DNA of 64,000 nt from Jeotgalibaca arthritidis (GTDB taxonomy: Bacteria > Bacillota > Bacilli > Lactobacillales > Aerococcaceae). The translations under genes were made by a program, and so were the position numbers. The DNA lies in NCBI RefSeq assembly GCF_011100465.1, contig NZ_CP049740.1, positions 1,480,001 through 1,544,000 of the forward strand. The letters are read 5' to 3'. Position 1 is the stretch's first letter. Each line of letters opens with the position of its first letter. Below are positions 8,410-17,389 of the stretch, piece by piece. Below the pieces are notes generated by a model, which searched no databases, had not been told where the DNA came from, and was given only the letters and a program-made list of their open reading frames with translations.

Positions 8410-11400
8410 GTGAGCAAATGGAATACGATTGATGAATTAAGGGATATTTTTATTCGTAAATATACGGATTCTGAGTTGAGTAATGAACTTGAAAAGGCCT
8501 GCAGCGAAGAATATGAATTGATGCGTGATTATAATGGGCGTCAGATTTTAGAGTTATTACAGAATGTAGACGATGCCTATGGAGATATAAAATCAGAAAA
8601 TGATGCTAGCAATGACGAAGTGAAAGTTCAGATAACATATAAAAATAATATCTTGGAAGTTGGGAATACAGGCACTTCATTTTCAAAAGATACAATTGAA
8701 AGATTGTGCTTAGGAAGAGCGAGTAATAAATCATCACAAAATATCGGAAATAAGGGGACTGGTTTTCGTTCCTTGCTAAACGATGCTGAGTGGGTCGAAC
8801 TGTATTCGGGAGAATTTGCTATTCGATTTAGTGAAGAATTCACAAAAAAGCTTTTTGAGCAGTATGTATCAAGAGATTCTGACAAATTCAGTGAATTAAT
8901 TTTTGAGCAGAAGAAAAATTGGAAAAAAGAAGATTATGATTTATGTTTTCCAATAATGAACTGTCCTCAACCAATAAACAAAATTGATTCTGGTTTTGAT
9001 ACATTAATTCGAGTAAAACTAAAAGAAACTAATTTAAGTAAAGGCACGAGTGTTTCTAAACAACTTCAGCAGCCATTTTATAAGTCACTGTTATTTTTAC
9101 CAAATATAACAAAAATTGTTATTGAAACAACTGATGATGAAAAAATATCAGAGAAAATTGTGGATGGAAATGATGTATTGATAGAAAAAAGTGATGTTAC
9201 TGGTCAATCGCCGTCTGAAGAATATTTTGTTTTTTACAAAGAATCTAGGATAGGAGATAAAGTTGCTAAAATTGCACTAGCCGTTTCTAAAGATTCTGAT
9301 TACGATTACTCCAAAGAAAAACTATATTGCTACTTTCCAGTACGTAATTTTGGTACACCAATTCATGCACTTATAAATGCACCGTTTATAACAAATAATT
9401 CACGTGATGACGTCCCGGATGATAGTGAACAAATAAATAAGAAAATATTTATTGAGGTGCTCAAATTTATTTCTGAAGTAGCAGAAAAATTATCTAAGCC
9501 TGAATATGAAGACATAGCATTAAAAATGGTAACTCCTTTTAAAGAGAATAAACTATGGGACTTAGATGTATTTGACTTAATGAACGAATTCTTGGGTATT
9601 TTATCTAATGCCCAAATACTACCGACTGTCAATTGGCAATATATTTCTATCAAAGATAATCCAAAACTTTTCCTTCAAGAATTCCCTGAGGAGCTAATAG
9701 GTGAGACATTTTCCACCTTGTTGCAATTATTAGAAACAAACGAAAATGACCAACTAGTACAAGAACTTGCTAACTATAATGAATACACTGGCCTGTCGTT
9801 TGATGTAGATGAACTATCTGATAAAATCAACATTCTTTCATCTTCTTGGGAAAATAGAATAAGGACAAAAGTGTTCTTATGGTGGAGTGAGCAATATAAA
9901 AGTTCTCCGATTGTCCCTAAGCTATTAAAGGACAATAGTGACAATTGGTTGATGAAATCAGATAAGGTATTCTTACCGACCGATACAGGTGTTACTGTGC
10001 TTCCAAAAGAGCTGTCTTCTTGGGTTAGTTTAAGCATTTTGAAACAAACATATTTTGATGAGTTAATTTATCAGATTAAGACTTCATCAAGTTGGCAAAA
10101 TAAATGGGAAGAAACAGCTAATGCATACAAAGCTGAACGTACAGGAGATAAACGTATTCTAGATGCATTCAGTGAAAAATATCTTGCAATTGAATTCACT
10201 GAGCAAAGCAGTTCAGATTTGATCATTGGAACGATTAATCGACAAATTGACACTGTTGAAAAATCTATCAGTTTCATTAATTGGTTTTATGATAACTACA
10301 ATGAAAAACTATCAGCTGGAAGTGAGCTGTCTAAAGTTCCATTTAATCTTCCAAACGTTGCTGGTGACGTTCAACCTTCCAATAAAATGTATATTGGAAA
10401 AGAGTATGGCAATGAATTAGGAGATAAGCTTTTTCAAGATACAGATTACACGGCATTGAAAAAAATAGATTGCTCTAGTTTTGCTGAGGAGAGAGATTTT
10501 CTGTCATTTATTCTTCGATGTGGTGTTTCCAAATATCCTAAGATTTATGATAACGATTCTTTAAAAAATGATGTTGGATTTAAAAAGTTTATTTATAACA
10601 AATATAAGAATGAAATAAAATTTACGAATATTAATTATTTAACTTCTAAGTACATCAGTAATTTTGAAGAATTAATAGACAAATTAGATACGAAAGACAT
10701 TGTCAATTGGCTCAATCAAGACGAAGAATTGACAGATTTATTATTTTCGGTAAAAAAAGAATCAAGTGCAAGTCAGCAATCGAACTGGAGTGGATTGTAC
10801 TTTAATTCAAATGAGTATGTGAAATACATTTTGAATAAAACTGCATGGATTAAGATTGATGGAGAAAAATATAGCCCGAGACAAATTGTGCTATATGAAA
10901 AGCTCCAGGCACACGTTCCGGGATTGTATGGAGTTTCTGAACAAAGCTTAATGGAACTCTTGGGGCAACGCATTGTTGAACAGTTGGATTTCAGAAAAAA
11001 TATGGCGATGTTTTCGGATGATGAAATAAGAGCTATATTAGTTGAGTTACCAAAATTCGATAAAGGCGAAATAAGTCGCAGATTATATAATGAACTTATA
11101 AGAAATAAAAAAGGAATGAATCCTACTTATTCTACCGAAGGATTATCAGTCTTAGCCAAAGATGGCTTCTTTTATCCAAACAAAGAATTAAGGTATGCTG
11201 ATAAGCGACTGCCTAAATCAATAGAAAAACAAATGCGTTTTATTTACGTGCCTGAAAAAGCTAGTACAACTACGATATATGAATGGCTTGGGGTTGAACG
11301 CTTCAAAACAAATTTAAAATTGGAAACATTTGAGTTATTGGAAGATTATTCTGAGGATTTCAAAAAAGAGATTGATGATATCAAAACTGCGGTATTATCT

Positions 11401-12933
11401 ACGATAGATGACAATAGTAAGAATGTTAGTTCATTAAAACGTATTCAGATTATTCCATGCAGCAAAATATCTGCTAAAGATGTTGAGCAAGATGGTCAGT
11501 CAATCGTTTTTGAAGATTATTATTTTGTGGAAAGTAAAGGAAAATTCTACTTAAAATTACCTGCTAATTCTATTGAAATTAATCAATTACGTTTGATTGA
11601 TACGTTTTCTTCAACAATCGTAGACATATTCAAGCAGGTGTTAAATCTAAGCTTAGATTTGAATTTGATTGAATTGTTAATTTCCCGAGATACGGAACAT
11701 AAACAAAGAAAAATAACTGAAGAATTCGGTGTAGATAAGTGGAATGAATCGTTTGAGCTATTGTTTAGCGAAAATGCGTTAAATAAAAAAGTTAATGACT
11801 TTTTGTTATCAAATGGACTAAATGAAGAGGAATATCCTACCATTTTTGAAATTGACTATTCATATGCATTAAAAGAAGAAGAGTATCAATTGTTGGCGAT
11901 AGCTCTAGAAAGCATTTCAAAAGATATTGAGGATTTGAATGGATTGTCAGAATTGATTCATTTGGATATTCGTGAATTTTGGAAACTGAAATTAAGATCT
12001 TATCTAGATAAGAAAGCGGAACATTACCGCCAGATTTTATATAGCAATGCAAATAAAAGCGATGATGAAATACTCAAAGAAACATTCCTAGAAAAAACTG
12101 ATAGATACAAAGATTATCAATTTGAGATTTCTGAAATTCCAAATTCAGTTCAAGTCGACATTGAGAAAGAAAGTAAGAAGAGATTTCCAGAGCTAAGTGT
12201 GTCAATTACTGATGAAATTGACATTGATGGCCTGTATGATACTAATGTCGAAGAGTTAGTCACGGTTGCAGCTATTACAATAGATGATTTTGATTATTAT
12301 ATTAGAGGTCATCAAAAAGTTTCTTCCTTACTGTATTTTGGTATTCCGTCCCGTTTAAGAGAAGATATACTGAAATTCGTTACTAAAGAAAATGATGTTG
12401 ATTTGAACGGAGAAAAATCTGGCATCTCTATTGAAGGAACATCAACTGTTCAAACCATTCTTGAACCATCGAATAGTGTTAGTAGGAAAGGTAAGAACAC
12501 ACGAAATGGAGAAAGAAGTAAACGAGATTATGATAATAGAAACTCCGCAAATGATGATGCTGGTGAAACAGCAGAACAAATTGCTTACGCTGAATTGACT
12601 CAGAATCAAAAACTTAATGTAATTTGGAATTCGAAATATTCTAGTAAATCTTCAGATCGTAATAAGCAGCCACCAAACGGAATTGTTTGTGATATGTGGG
12701 TTCATGACCCAGAGAATGGGAATATGTACTTTGAGGTAAAATCATCAATTACAGAATTTGAAATGTCGATTAATGAATATAATTCTATGTTAGATAACCC
12801 TGACTCTTACGAGGTCGTTTTAGTCAATCGTGATACCAAAGAGATAAGTCGTCATAAATTTGATGAACTTGATGGATTGAAACAGGCAAGTAGCTATCTT
12901 TTCAAATTTAAGCAAAAGAGAAGTGACGGTTGA
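8410..12933 (+). CDS. GHKL ATPase - DUF3883 protein, candidate defence protein
   Basis: This 1507-residue protein starts at a GTG with a GGGGGCG site just upstream. The N-terminus is a GHKL/Hsp90-like ATPase of the sacsin/NO VEIN type: N-box ELLQNVDDA (48-56), G1 VGNTGTSF (84-91), G2 IGNKGTGF (112-119). About 1200 residues of low-recognition sequence follow. The C-terminus is a DUF3883 domain with a PD-(D/E)XK-like core (D near 1428, then FEVKSS at 1441-1446). Composition is very AT-rich compared with the phage genes before it. It stands alone between the prophage edge and an IS. Proteins of this build are often found in defence islands; a nuclease-coupled ATPase sensor is my inference. Confidence 0.75.
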   Translation: MSKWNTIDELRDIFIRKYTDSELSNELEKACSEEYELMRDYNGRQILELLQNVDDAYGDIKSENDASNDEVKVQITYKNNILEVGNTGTSFSKDTIERLCLGRASNKSSQNIGNKGTGFRSLLNDAEWVELYSGEFAIRFSEEFTKKLFEQYVSRDSDKFSELIFEQKKNWKKEDYDLCFPIMNCPQPINKIDSGFDTLIRVKLKETNLSKGTSVSKQLQQPFYKSLLFLPNITKIVIETTDDEKISEKIVDGNDVLIEKSDVTGQSPSEEYFVFYKESRIGDKVAKIALAVSKDSDYDYSKEKLYCYFPVRNFGTPIHALINAPFITNNSRDDVPDDSEQINKKIFIEVLKFISEVAEKLSKPEYEDIALKMVTPFKENKLWDLDVFDLMNEFLGILSNAQILPTVNWQYISIKDNPKLFLQEFPEELIGETFSTLLQLLETNENDQLVQELANYNEYTGLSFDVDELSDKINILSSSWENRIRTKVFLWWSEQYKSSPIVPKLLKDNSDNWLMKSDKVFLPTDTGVTVLPKELSSWVSLSILKQTYFDELIYQIKTSSSWQNKWEETANAYKAERTGDKRILDAFSEKYLAIEFTEQSSSDLIIGTINRQIDTVEKSISFINWFYDNYNEKLSAGSELSKVPFNLPNVAGDVQPSNKMYIGKEYGNELGDKLFQDTDYTALKKIDCSSFAEERDFLSFILRCGVSKYPKIYDNDSLKNDVGFKKFIYNKYKNEIKFTNINYLTSKYISNFEELIDKLDTKDIVNWLNQDEELTDLLFSVKKESSASQQSNWSGLYFNSNEYVKYILNKTAWIKIDGEKYSPRQIVLYEKLQAHVPGLYGVSEQSLMELLGQRIVEQLDFRKNMAMFSDDEIRAILVELPKFDKGEISRRLYNELIRNKKGMNPTYSTEGLSVLAKDGFFYPNKELRYADKRLPKSIEKQMRFIYVPEKASTTTIYEWLGVERFKTNLKLETFELLEDYSEDFKKEIDDIKTAVLSTIDDNSKNVSSLKRIQIIPCSKISAKDVEQDGQSIVFEDYYFVESKGKFYLKLPANSIEINQLRLIDTFSSTIVDIFKQVLNLSLDLNLIELLISRDTEHKQRKITEEFGVDKWNESFELLFSENALNKKVNDFLLSNGLNEEEYPTIFEIDYSYALKEEEYQLLAIALESISKDIEDLNGLSELIHLDIREFWKLKLRSYLDKKAEHYRQILYSNANKSDDEILKETFLEKTDRYKDYQFEISEIPNSVQVDIEKESKKRFPELSVSITDEIDIDGLYDTNVEELVTVAAITIDDFDYYIRGHQKVSSLLYFGIPSRLREDILKFVTKENDVDLNGEKSGISIEGTSTVQTILEPSNSVSRKGKNTRNGERSKRDYDNRNSANDDAGETAEQIAYAELTQNQKLNVIWNSKYSSKSSDRNKQPPNGIVCDMWVHDPENGNMYFEVKSSITEFEMSINEYNSMLDNPDSYEVVLVNRDTKEISRHKFDELDGLKQASSYLFKFKQKRSDG

Positions 12934-13026
12934 GTGATTTGTTTCCACAAACCTATTCAATCTATCAACTCAAAAATCATAAACAACCATTATTATAGTA
13001 GGAAGATACAGAGTGTACTCTCAACG

Positions 13027-13104
13027 CACGTGGAAACAGTAGTCGCACTAACGCGCGTAGAAAAATAAAAATTTTACCATCCCAAAGCGATTTGGGATGG
13101 TTTT
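13027..13104 (+). repeat. 78-bp direct repeat, copy 1
   Basis: This copy matches 17997-18074 at about 73 of 78 positions. It includes GTGGAAAC-GTAGTCGCACTA, CGCGTAGAAAAATAAAAATT and the ACCATCCCAAA hairpin. The two copies flank the IS, tetR, glycosyltransferase and GNAT genes. Confidence 0.85.
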
Positions 13105-13106
13105 TT
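13076..13106 (+). terminator. strong hairpin terminator in repeat copy 1
   Basis: A perfect 11-bp stem ACCATCCCAAA/TTTGGGATGGT with a GCGA loop is followed by six T. It can end the transcript of the DUF3883 gene. Confidence 0.85.
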
Positions 13107-13138
13107 GGTTCTATAATATATGGTGTTGGTGAATCGAA
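13107..13138 (+). repeat. outer inverted repeat, left arm
   Basis: This arm starts GGTTCTATAATATATGGTGT and is the inverse of 14828-14859 with 31 of 32 bases matching. The pair flanks the IS3 element, suggesting that the IS landed inside an older palindromic element or that these are ends of another IS. Confidence 0.85.
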
Positions 13139-13217
13139 TGAACTGCCCCCTGTCAAGTAGACAGGTAAATAAACAAAATCTTTGTGCCATGTATGATACT
13201 TTTCATGCATGGTTTTT

Positions 13218-14111
13218 TTATGCCGGAATGCTTAAGTCCATTTTTAATGTCACCCGTTGGGTATTATAAAAACCAATATATTGTTCAATATCACGCTCTA
13301 ATTCTTCAAAGCTCATATAAGTCTTCAGCCGATACATTTCTTCTTTGATAATGCCCCAAAAGTTCTCCATTGGACCGTTGTCAATGCATTTTCCCACACG
13401 AGACATACTGTGGGTGAGTTGATGTTTCTTCACAAAATCATTAAAGCCGTATGACGTGTATTGATATCCTCGATCGCTATGAATAAGTGTTTGGGTTGGT
13501 ACAATATCATCTACTATTTGCTGGAATGTATCACGAACTAAGGCGTTGTTATTGTGTTTAGATAGTTTTAAGGCCACGATTTTATTTTCGCCATAATCCA
13601 ATATAGCACTAAGATAAGCTTTGCTGTTTTCTCCATACTTAAATTCTGTCACATCGGTTAATAAGACTTCCATCGATTGATATTCCTTCTCAAATTCTCT
13701 ATTGAGGATGTTTTCAGCGATATGTAACGGGTTGTGGCGCTTGTAGGCGTAGCGCTTCCGACGGATAACGGCTTTCAAGTTCAGTAAATTCATCAAACGA
13801 CAGACACACTTATGGTTTACTTTAGCGTTCAAGAAATGATTTAAGTAAATCGTGATTCGACGATAACCATAAATACCTTTATGCTCTTTATAGACTTGAA
13901 GGATTAATTCAACAAGCTTTCTCAGCCGTTTTTCCGCCACAGTCGGCTTGCGTTTCAGCCACTTATAATAACCAGCTCTGCTCACACCTAAAGCATGACA
14001 GAGATGGATTAATTTGAATCCTTCTTTTTGTAATTTCTTAATTGTTTGGTATTCTGCTTCATACCTCGTTTGCGTAATATCAACTCTCTTTCCACTTCTT
14101 CTAACTTTTTT
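13218..14111 (-). CDS. IS3-family transposase OrfB, made by -1 frameshift
   Basis: This is the catalytic half of the IS3 transposase. The rve integrase core shows the DDE triad in VLLTDVTEFKYG, LIHSDRGYQYTSYGF and NGPMENFWG. The frame is open upstream of the first ATG (13985) through KKLQKEGFKLIHLCHALGVS, the usual start of this region, back to a slippery A AAA AAG on the minus strand at 14105-14111. It is therefore expected as an OrfAB fusion made by -1 ribosomal frameshifting rather than from its own start. It cuts and joins the ends of the element. Confidence 0.9.
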   Translation of the reverse strand, partial: KKVRRSGKRVDITQTRYEAEYQTIKKLQKEGFKLIHLCHALGVSRAGYYKWLKRKPTVAEKRLRKLVELILQVYKEHKGIYGYRRITIYLNHFLNAKVNHKCVCRLMNLLNLKAVIRRKRYAYKRHNPLHIAENILNREFEKEYQSMEVLLTDVTEFKYGENSKAYLSAILDYGENKIVALKLSKHNNNALVRDTFQQIVDDIVPTQTLIHSDRGYQYTSYGFNDFVKKHQLTHSMSRVGKCIDNGPMENFWGIIKEEMYRLKTYMSFEELERDIEQYIGFYNTQRVTLKMDLSIPA

Positions 14112-14764
14112 AACGCCGTGTTCTCCGTTTCTAGATACTCATTTCGTGCTCTCAAGGCCGCATTTTCAGCCCTGATTCTGTCTTCTTCCGTTTGAACAGA
14201 GTTTGGTTTCCCTCGACCTCGTCCATCCACTAGTCCGTCAGGACCATGCTTCTTATATTTTTTAACCCATGAATACACGTTATTGTAGGATACCTGATAC
14301 TTTTCAGCAGTTTCTTTATAAGACAAATTATTGGCTAGGCAGTCTTGGACTATTTTGATTTTTTCTTCGTGCGTGGATTTTTTACCTATCATCGTATACA
14401 CCTCGGATTTTGGAGAATAACTCATAATTTCTTCCCCTTTAGTATACTTATTTATCCAGCTCCGAATAGTATTAACTTTTGGTATATTATATTTAACAGC
14501 TAGCTGACCTATAGGTAATCTATCTTCTAAATATTCTTTCACGACTAAGTCCTTAAATTCTTTACTATATTTATTAGACTTAGATTTGACTTGAATCCCA
14601 TTAATACCATGTTCTTGATATCTTAAGACTTTATCCCTAAAGGACGTCCAATTAACTAATAAGCCATAGTCTTCTTTTAATTCTTTGAAACTGAATCCTT
14701 CCTTAAGATACATCAAAATATATCTTTCGATTTCTTCAGTTGCATGTCTACTATTTGAACGCAT
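14009..14764 (-). CDS. IS3-family OrfA, DNA-binding part
   Basis: This 251-residue protein has two or more helix-turn-helix units (IERYILMYLKEGFSFKEL; YSKEFKDLVVKEYLEDRLPI; THEEKIKIVQDCLANNLSYK) followed by a leucine-zipper coiled-coil (LRARNEYLETENTALKKLEE), typical of the IS150 group. It binds the element ends. The TTA AAA AAG slip site lies inside its 3' part. Its ribosome site (AGGGGGA) is buried in a 15-bp inverted repeat (14771-14816), which would fold only in transcripts entering from outside. Confidence 0.9.
   Translation of the reverse strand: MRSNSRHATEEIERYILMYLKEGFSFKELKEDYGLLVNWTSFRDKVLRYQEHGINGIQVKSKSNKYSKEFKDLVVKEYLEDRLPIGQLAVKYNIPKVNTIRSWINKYTKGEEIMSYSPKSEVYTMIGKKSTHEEKIKIVQDCLANNLSYKETAEKYQVSYNNVYSWVKKYKKHGPDGLVDGRGRGKPNSVQTEEDRIRAENAALRARNEYLETENTALKKLEEVERELILRKRGMKQNTKQLRNYKKKDSN
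14105..14111 (-). promoter_or_regulatory. programmed -1 frameshift heptamer
   Basis: On the minus strand the sequence reads A AAA AAG in the OrfA phase within TTA AAA AAG TTA. Slipping by -1 enters the open OrfB frame (GTT AGA AGA AGT), matching the IS3-family mechanism. Confidence 0.8.
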
Positions 14765-14770
14765 AAAAAA

Positions 14771-14816
14771 TCCCCCTAAAGTAGATTTACTTTTTTAAGT
14801 GTCTACTTTAGGGGGA
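14771..14816 (-). promoter_or_regulatory. hairpin masking the transposase ribosome site
   Basis: A perfect 15-bp inverted repeat (TCCCCCTAAAGTAGA and its inverse) is separated by 16 bases. The arm nearest orfA carries its AGGGGGA site. Read-through RNA would fold and hide that site, which would limit transposase made from outside promoters. Confidence 0.65.
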
Positions 14817-14827
14817 GCATATCACAT

Positions 14828-14859
14828 TTCGATTCACTAACACCATATATTATAGAACC
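14828..14859 (+). repeat. outer inverted repeat, right arm
   Basis: This is the inverse of 13107-13138 with one mismatch, directly beyond the IS end (3 bases between). Confidence 0.85.
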
Positions 14860-15264
14860 GAAAATATTTAAGTGCGTTTATGTCTCTCAGACTAAGAGTT
14901 TGAGAGAATTTTTGTGTAGGTGGTCTAACTATTACGCCGAACTAAGGATATTTTAGTTAAGGCATAGGTTTTCCATAATTATTTATGTAGATAAAAAAAC
15001 ACCCCCTTATATAACTGATTTGGCAAGAGCATAAGGGGGTGACAAAAACTTACTCCGTGGGGTCAAAACCTTTATCAAAAGGGTGAAGTTTAGTGCTAAA
15101 GGCAGATTAGATATCTTATTAAACACAATAGACCATAATGAACAAACAATAAAAACTATTTTTACTTAGAGCATATAGTTTTAAAGAATTAGGGCCTTGA
15201 AAAGAATAGTCAACGAACTATACTTATATGCATAGATTAACCGATTTGGTCAATAGGAGGAAGT
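14860..15264. other. non-coding stretch with two hairpins
   Basis: No gene is seen. A hairpin CTCTCA/TGAGAG followed by T5 lies near 14885-14915. An 11-bp hairpin CACCCCCTTAT/ATAAGGGGGTG lies at 15000-15041 with the T-run (A7 on this strand) on the minus-strand side. The remainder before tetR (15265) shows only the GGAGG site at about 15256. Confidence 0.6.
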
Positions 15265-15884
15265 ATGAATAAAAGATTTTATCAGTTAGAATCACAAAAG
15301 CAGATGGATATAATTAATGCAGGCATTAAATATTTTGCAAGATTTGAATATAAAAAAGCATCTACAGAAGATATAGCGAAAAGCGCTGGGATATCTAAGA
15401 GCGTATTATTTCATTACTTCAAGAATAAGGAAACATATTTGCGTTTTTATATAATTATGCAGAGGAACTAATAACCAGTAAAGTCTTTAGAATTGACTTA
15501 TCTAATAAAACTGATTTTTTTGAAGAATTAGAAATAGTAATAGAAAACAAATGTATTTTCTTTGCTGAGAATCCATATTTGATAGATTTTTTAGCTAAAG
15601 TCCGTAATTCTGACCAACAATTCGTTCAGAACATAATAAATTTGGATACAGTTAATTTGGCAGAAGACACAATTAAAAAGTATTTTAGCAATATAGAACT
15701 TAAAAAATTTAAAGAAGATATAAAACCAGAACAAATAATAGAAATGTTGATACTATTACTGGATGGCTACTTATCCAATAGATTAAAGTTAAATGAAAAA
15801 GTTGAATTGGATGATATTATGGGGAAATATAAGAGATGGGCGAAAGTATTAAAACAGTCTGTATATAAGGAGGAATTTTTATGA
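15265..15884 (+). pseudogene. TetR-family regulator, frameshifted
   Basis: The N-terminal helix-turn-helix is clear (INAGIKYFARFEYKKASTED, then IAKSAGISKSVLFHYFKNKE). The frame then stops at residue 68. The rest of a normal TetR ligand domain (YNYAEELITSKVFRI, FFEELEIVIENKCIFFAENP) continues in another frame to 15884. Adding one T to the T5 run at 15444-15448 restores one protein of about 206 residues. It overlaps the glycosyltransferase start (ATGA) and probably controlled it. The indel is in a homopolymer, so a sequencing error cannot be excluded. Confidence 0.8.
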
Positions 15885-17149
15885 GAATAGCAATATTTAC
15901 ACTTGGTTCAAGAGGGGATGTGCAACCTTATGTTGCCCTAGCAAAAGCCGCAATATCAAAAGGGCATAGTGCAGTAATATGTACCGGGAAAAGTTTTCAA
16001 CATTTTATTGAAGGAAATGGTGTTGCGTTTGAAGCGGCTACAAGTGATTTGATGGCTATGCTTGAGACTGAAGAAGGGAAAATGGTATTTAATGATGCTT
16101 TGAAACACCCCATAAAGACTAAGCGCTATTTAAAAGATGTAGTGAATCCAGCATTTAGAAAAACATTAGATGACTTTTATAAAAGTGCACAAGGAGCAGA
16201 TATAATTATTTATCATCCGAAAGCTTTTGGAGCGCCTGATATAGCAAAGTTTTTAGGCATTCCTTGTATCAGTATGCCGCCCGTTCCAATAACCTATCCA
16301 ATTGAAGAGTTTCCGAATCTAGCAATATCACCTACCAGAAACTTGGGTAAAGTCATTAATAAATTAACATATAAAGTAATGGATAAGGCAGAAAGTGCTA
16401 GTATTAAGGAAGTAAATGATTTTAGAGAGAAAACATTAAACTTACCTAAGCGAAAAAGTGGTGAGTACACATTTAACATTGATGGTAGAGAGATACCTAT
16501 CATCTATCCTATTAGTTCGTATTTATTTAAAGATGTGAAAAGTTGGGCAGATAAAGTGTATTTACCAGGATTTTTCTATCTTGATACGGAAATTGAAGTA
16601 CTTGAGGAAGAAATACTTAAGTTTATTAATTTGGGAAAAGAACCCATTGTAATCTCCTTTAGCAGCATGCCCCTGAAGTCACCAGATCTATTCAAGGAGA
16701 AATTAGTTAAGGCACTAAAAGAAACCGATAATCGTGCAATTATTATAGCGGGTAATAGTGGAATTACTTTTGAAAAGGAAGAAGAGATTTTAACAATAAA
16801 AGCGGCTCCGCATACGTTGTTATTTCCTTTAGCTAAAGGAATAATACATCATGGTGGAGTTGGAACGATGGCAGCTGCATTAAAAAGTGGCAATCCACAA
16901 ATAATTATACCTTTTGCAGTGGATCAGCCTTTTTGGGCAAATAGACTATATAAGTTAGGATATGCTTTAAAACCCATAAAAGAAATTGAAGTTACAACTG
17001 AAGAACTAATTAGCAGATTTAAAGAATTAGAAAAAGCTGAAGTAAAGCAAAAGGCTCAGGATATAAAAAGTGCTCTATCTAAAGAAAATGGGACAGAGAA
17101 TGCTATGAAATATATTGAGAATTATTGTGATAGATATTACAATAAGTAA
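15881..17149 (+). CDS. UDP-sugar glycosyltransferase (GT1/sterol-type)
   Basis: This 422-residue GT-B fold enzyme has an N-terminal acceptor domain starting MRIAIFTLGSRGDVQPYVAL. Its C-terminal nucleotide-sugar site includes the PHTLLFP and IIHHGGVGTMAAAL motifs and PFAVDQPFWANRLYKLG. These match the UGT/sterol glucosyltransferase and macrolide glycosyltransferase group, which add sugars to lipids or small hydrophobic molecules. The ATG overlaps the TetR stop, so both form one operon, which suggests an inducible detoxification or lipid-modifying role. The substrate is unknown. Confidence 0.85.
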   Translation: MRIAIFTLGSRGDVQPYVALAKAAISKGHSAVICTGKSFQHFIEGNGVAFEAATSDLMAMLETEEGKMVFNDALKHPIKTKRYLKDVVNPAFRKTLDDFYKSAQGADIIIYHPKAFGAPDIAKFLGIPCISMPPVPITYPIEEFPNLAISPTRNLGKVINKLTYKVMDKAESASIKEVNDFREKTLNLPKRKSGEYTFNIDGREIPIIYPISSYLFKDVKSWADKVYLPGFFYLDTEIEVLEEEILKFINLGKEPIVISFSSMPLKSPDLFKEKLVKALKETDNRAIIIAGNSGITFEKEEEILTIKAAPHTLLFPLAKGIIHHGGVGTMAAALKSGNPQIIIPFAVDQPFWANRLYKLGYALKPIKEIEVTTEELISRFKELEKAEVKQKAQDIKSALSKENGTENAMKYIENYCDRYYNK

Positions 17150-17389
17150 GATTAATATTTTTTACAATATGAATTTGATTATTTATAACGTGAAAATAAA
17201 AGGTACTTAACGATGTAAGTGTAATCAAAAGGGGTAAAAAATTCTAAATTCACCCCCTAGAGAATTAGTTTTGTTAAATTGTATAAGACTAATGTGATAC
17301 CGCATGTGGAGACGGTAGTTCTTTTGTCAAGAAAATAGGAAATGAGCCTACGCCTACATACAATATATTCGTAAGAAAGGATAAATTCA

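Larger units (their letters stand above)
13139..14824 (-). mobile_element. IS3-family (IS150 group) insertion sequence
   Basis: The ends are TGAACTGCCCCC... on the left and the inverse of TGATATGCTCCCCC... on the right; over 25 bp about 19 bases match and both finish in AAGTAGACA or AGTAGACA. Inside are orfA and orfB on the minus strand, linked by a slippery heptamer. The element is about 1.69 kb. I see no clear 3-4 bp target duplication. Both ORFs look intact, so it may still be active. Confidence 0.88.

Noticed and set aside
13117-13210. 77-residue minus-strand ORF at 12977-13210
   Set aside because: It runs across the direct repeat, terminator and IS end, so it is a chance frame.
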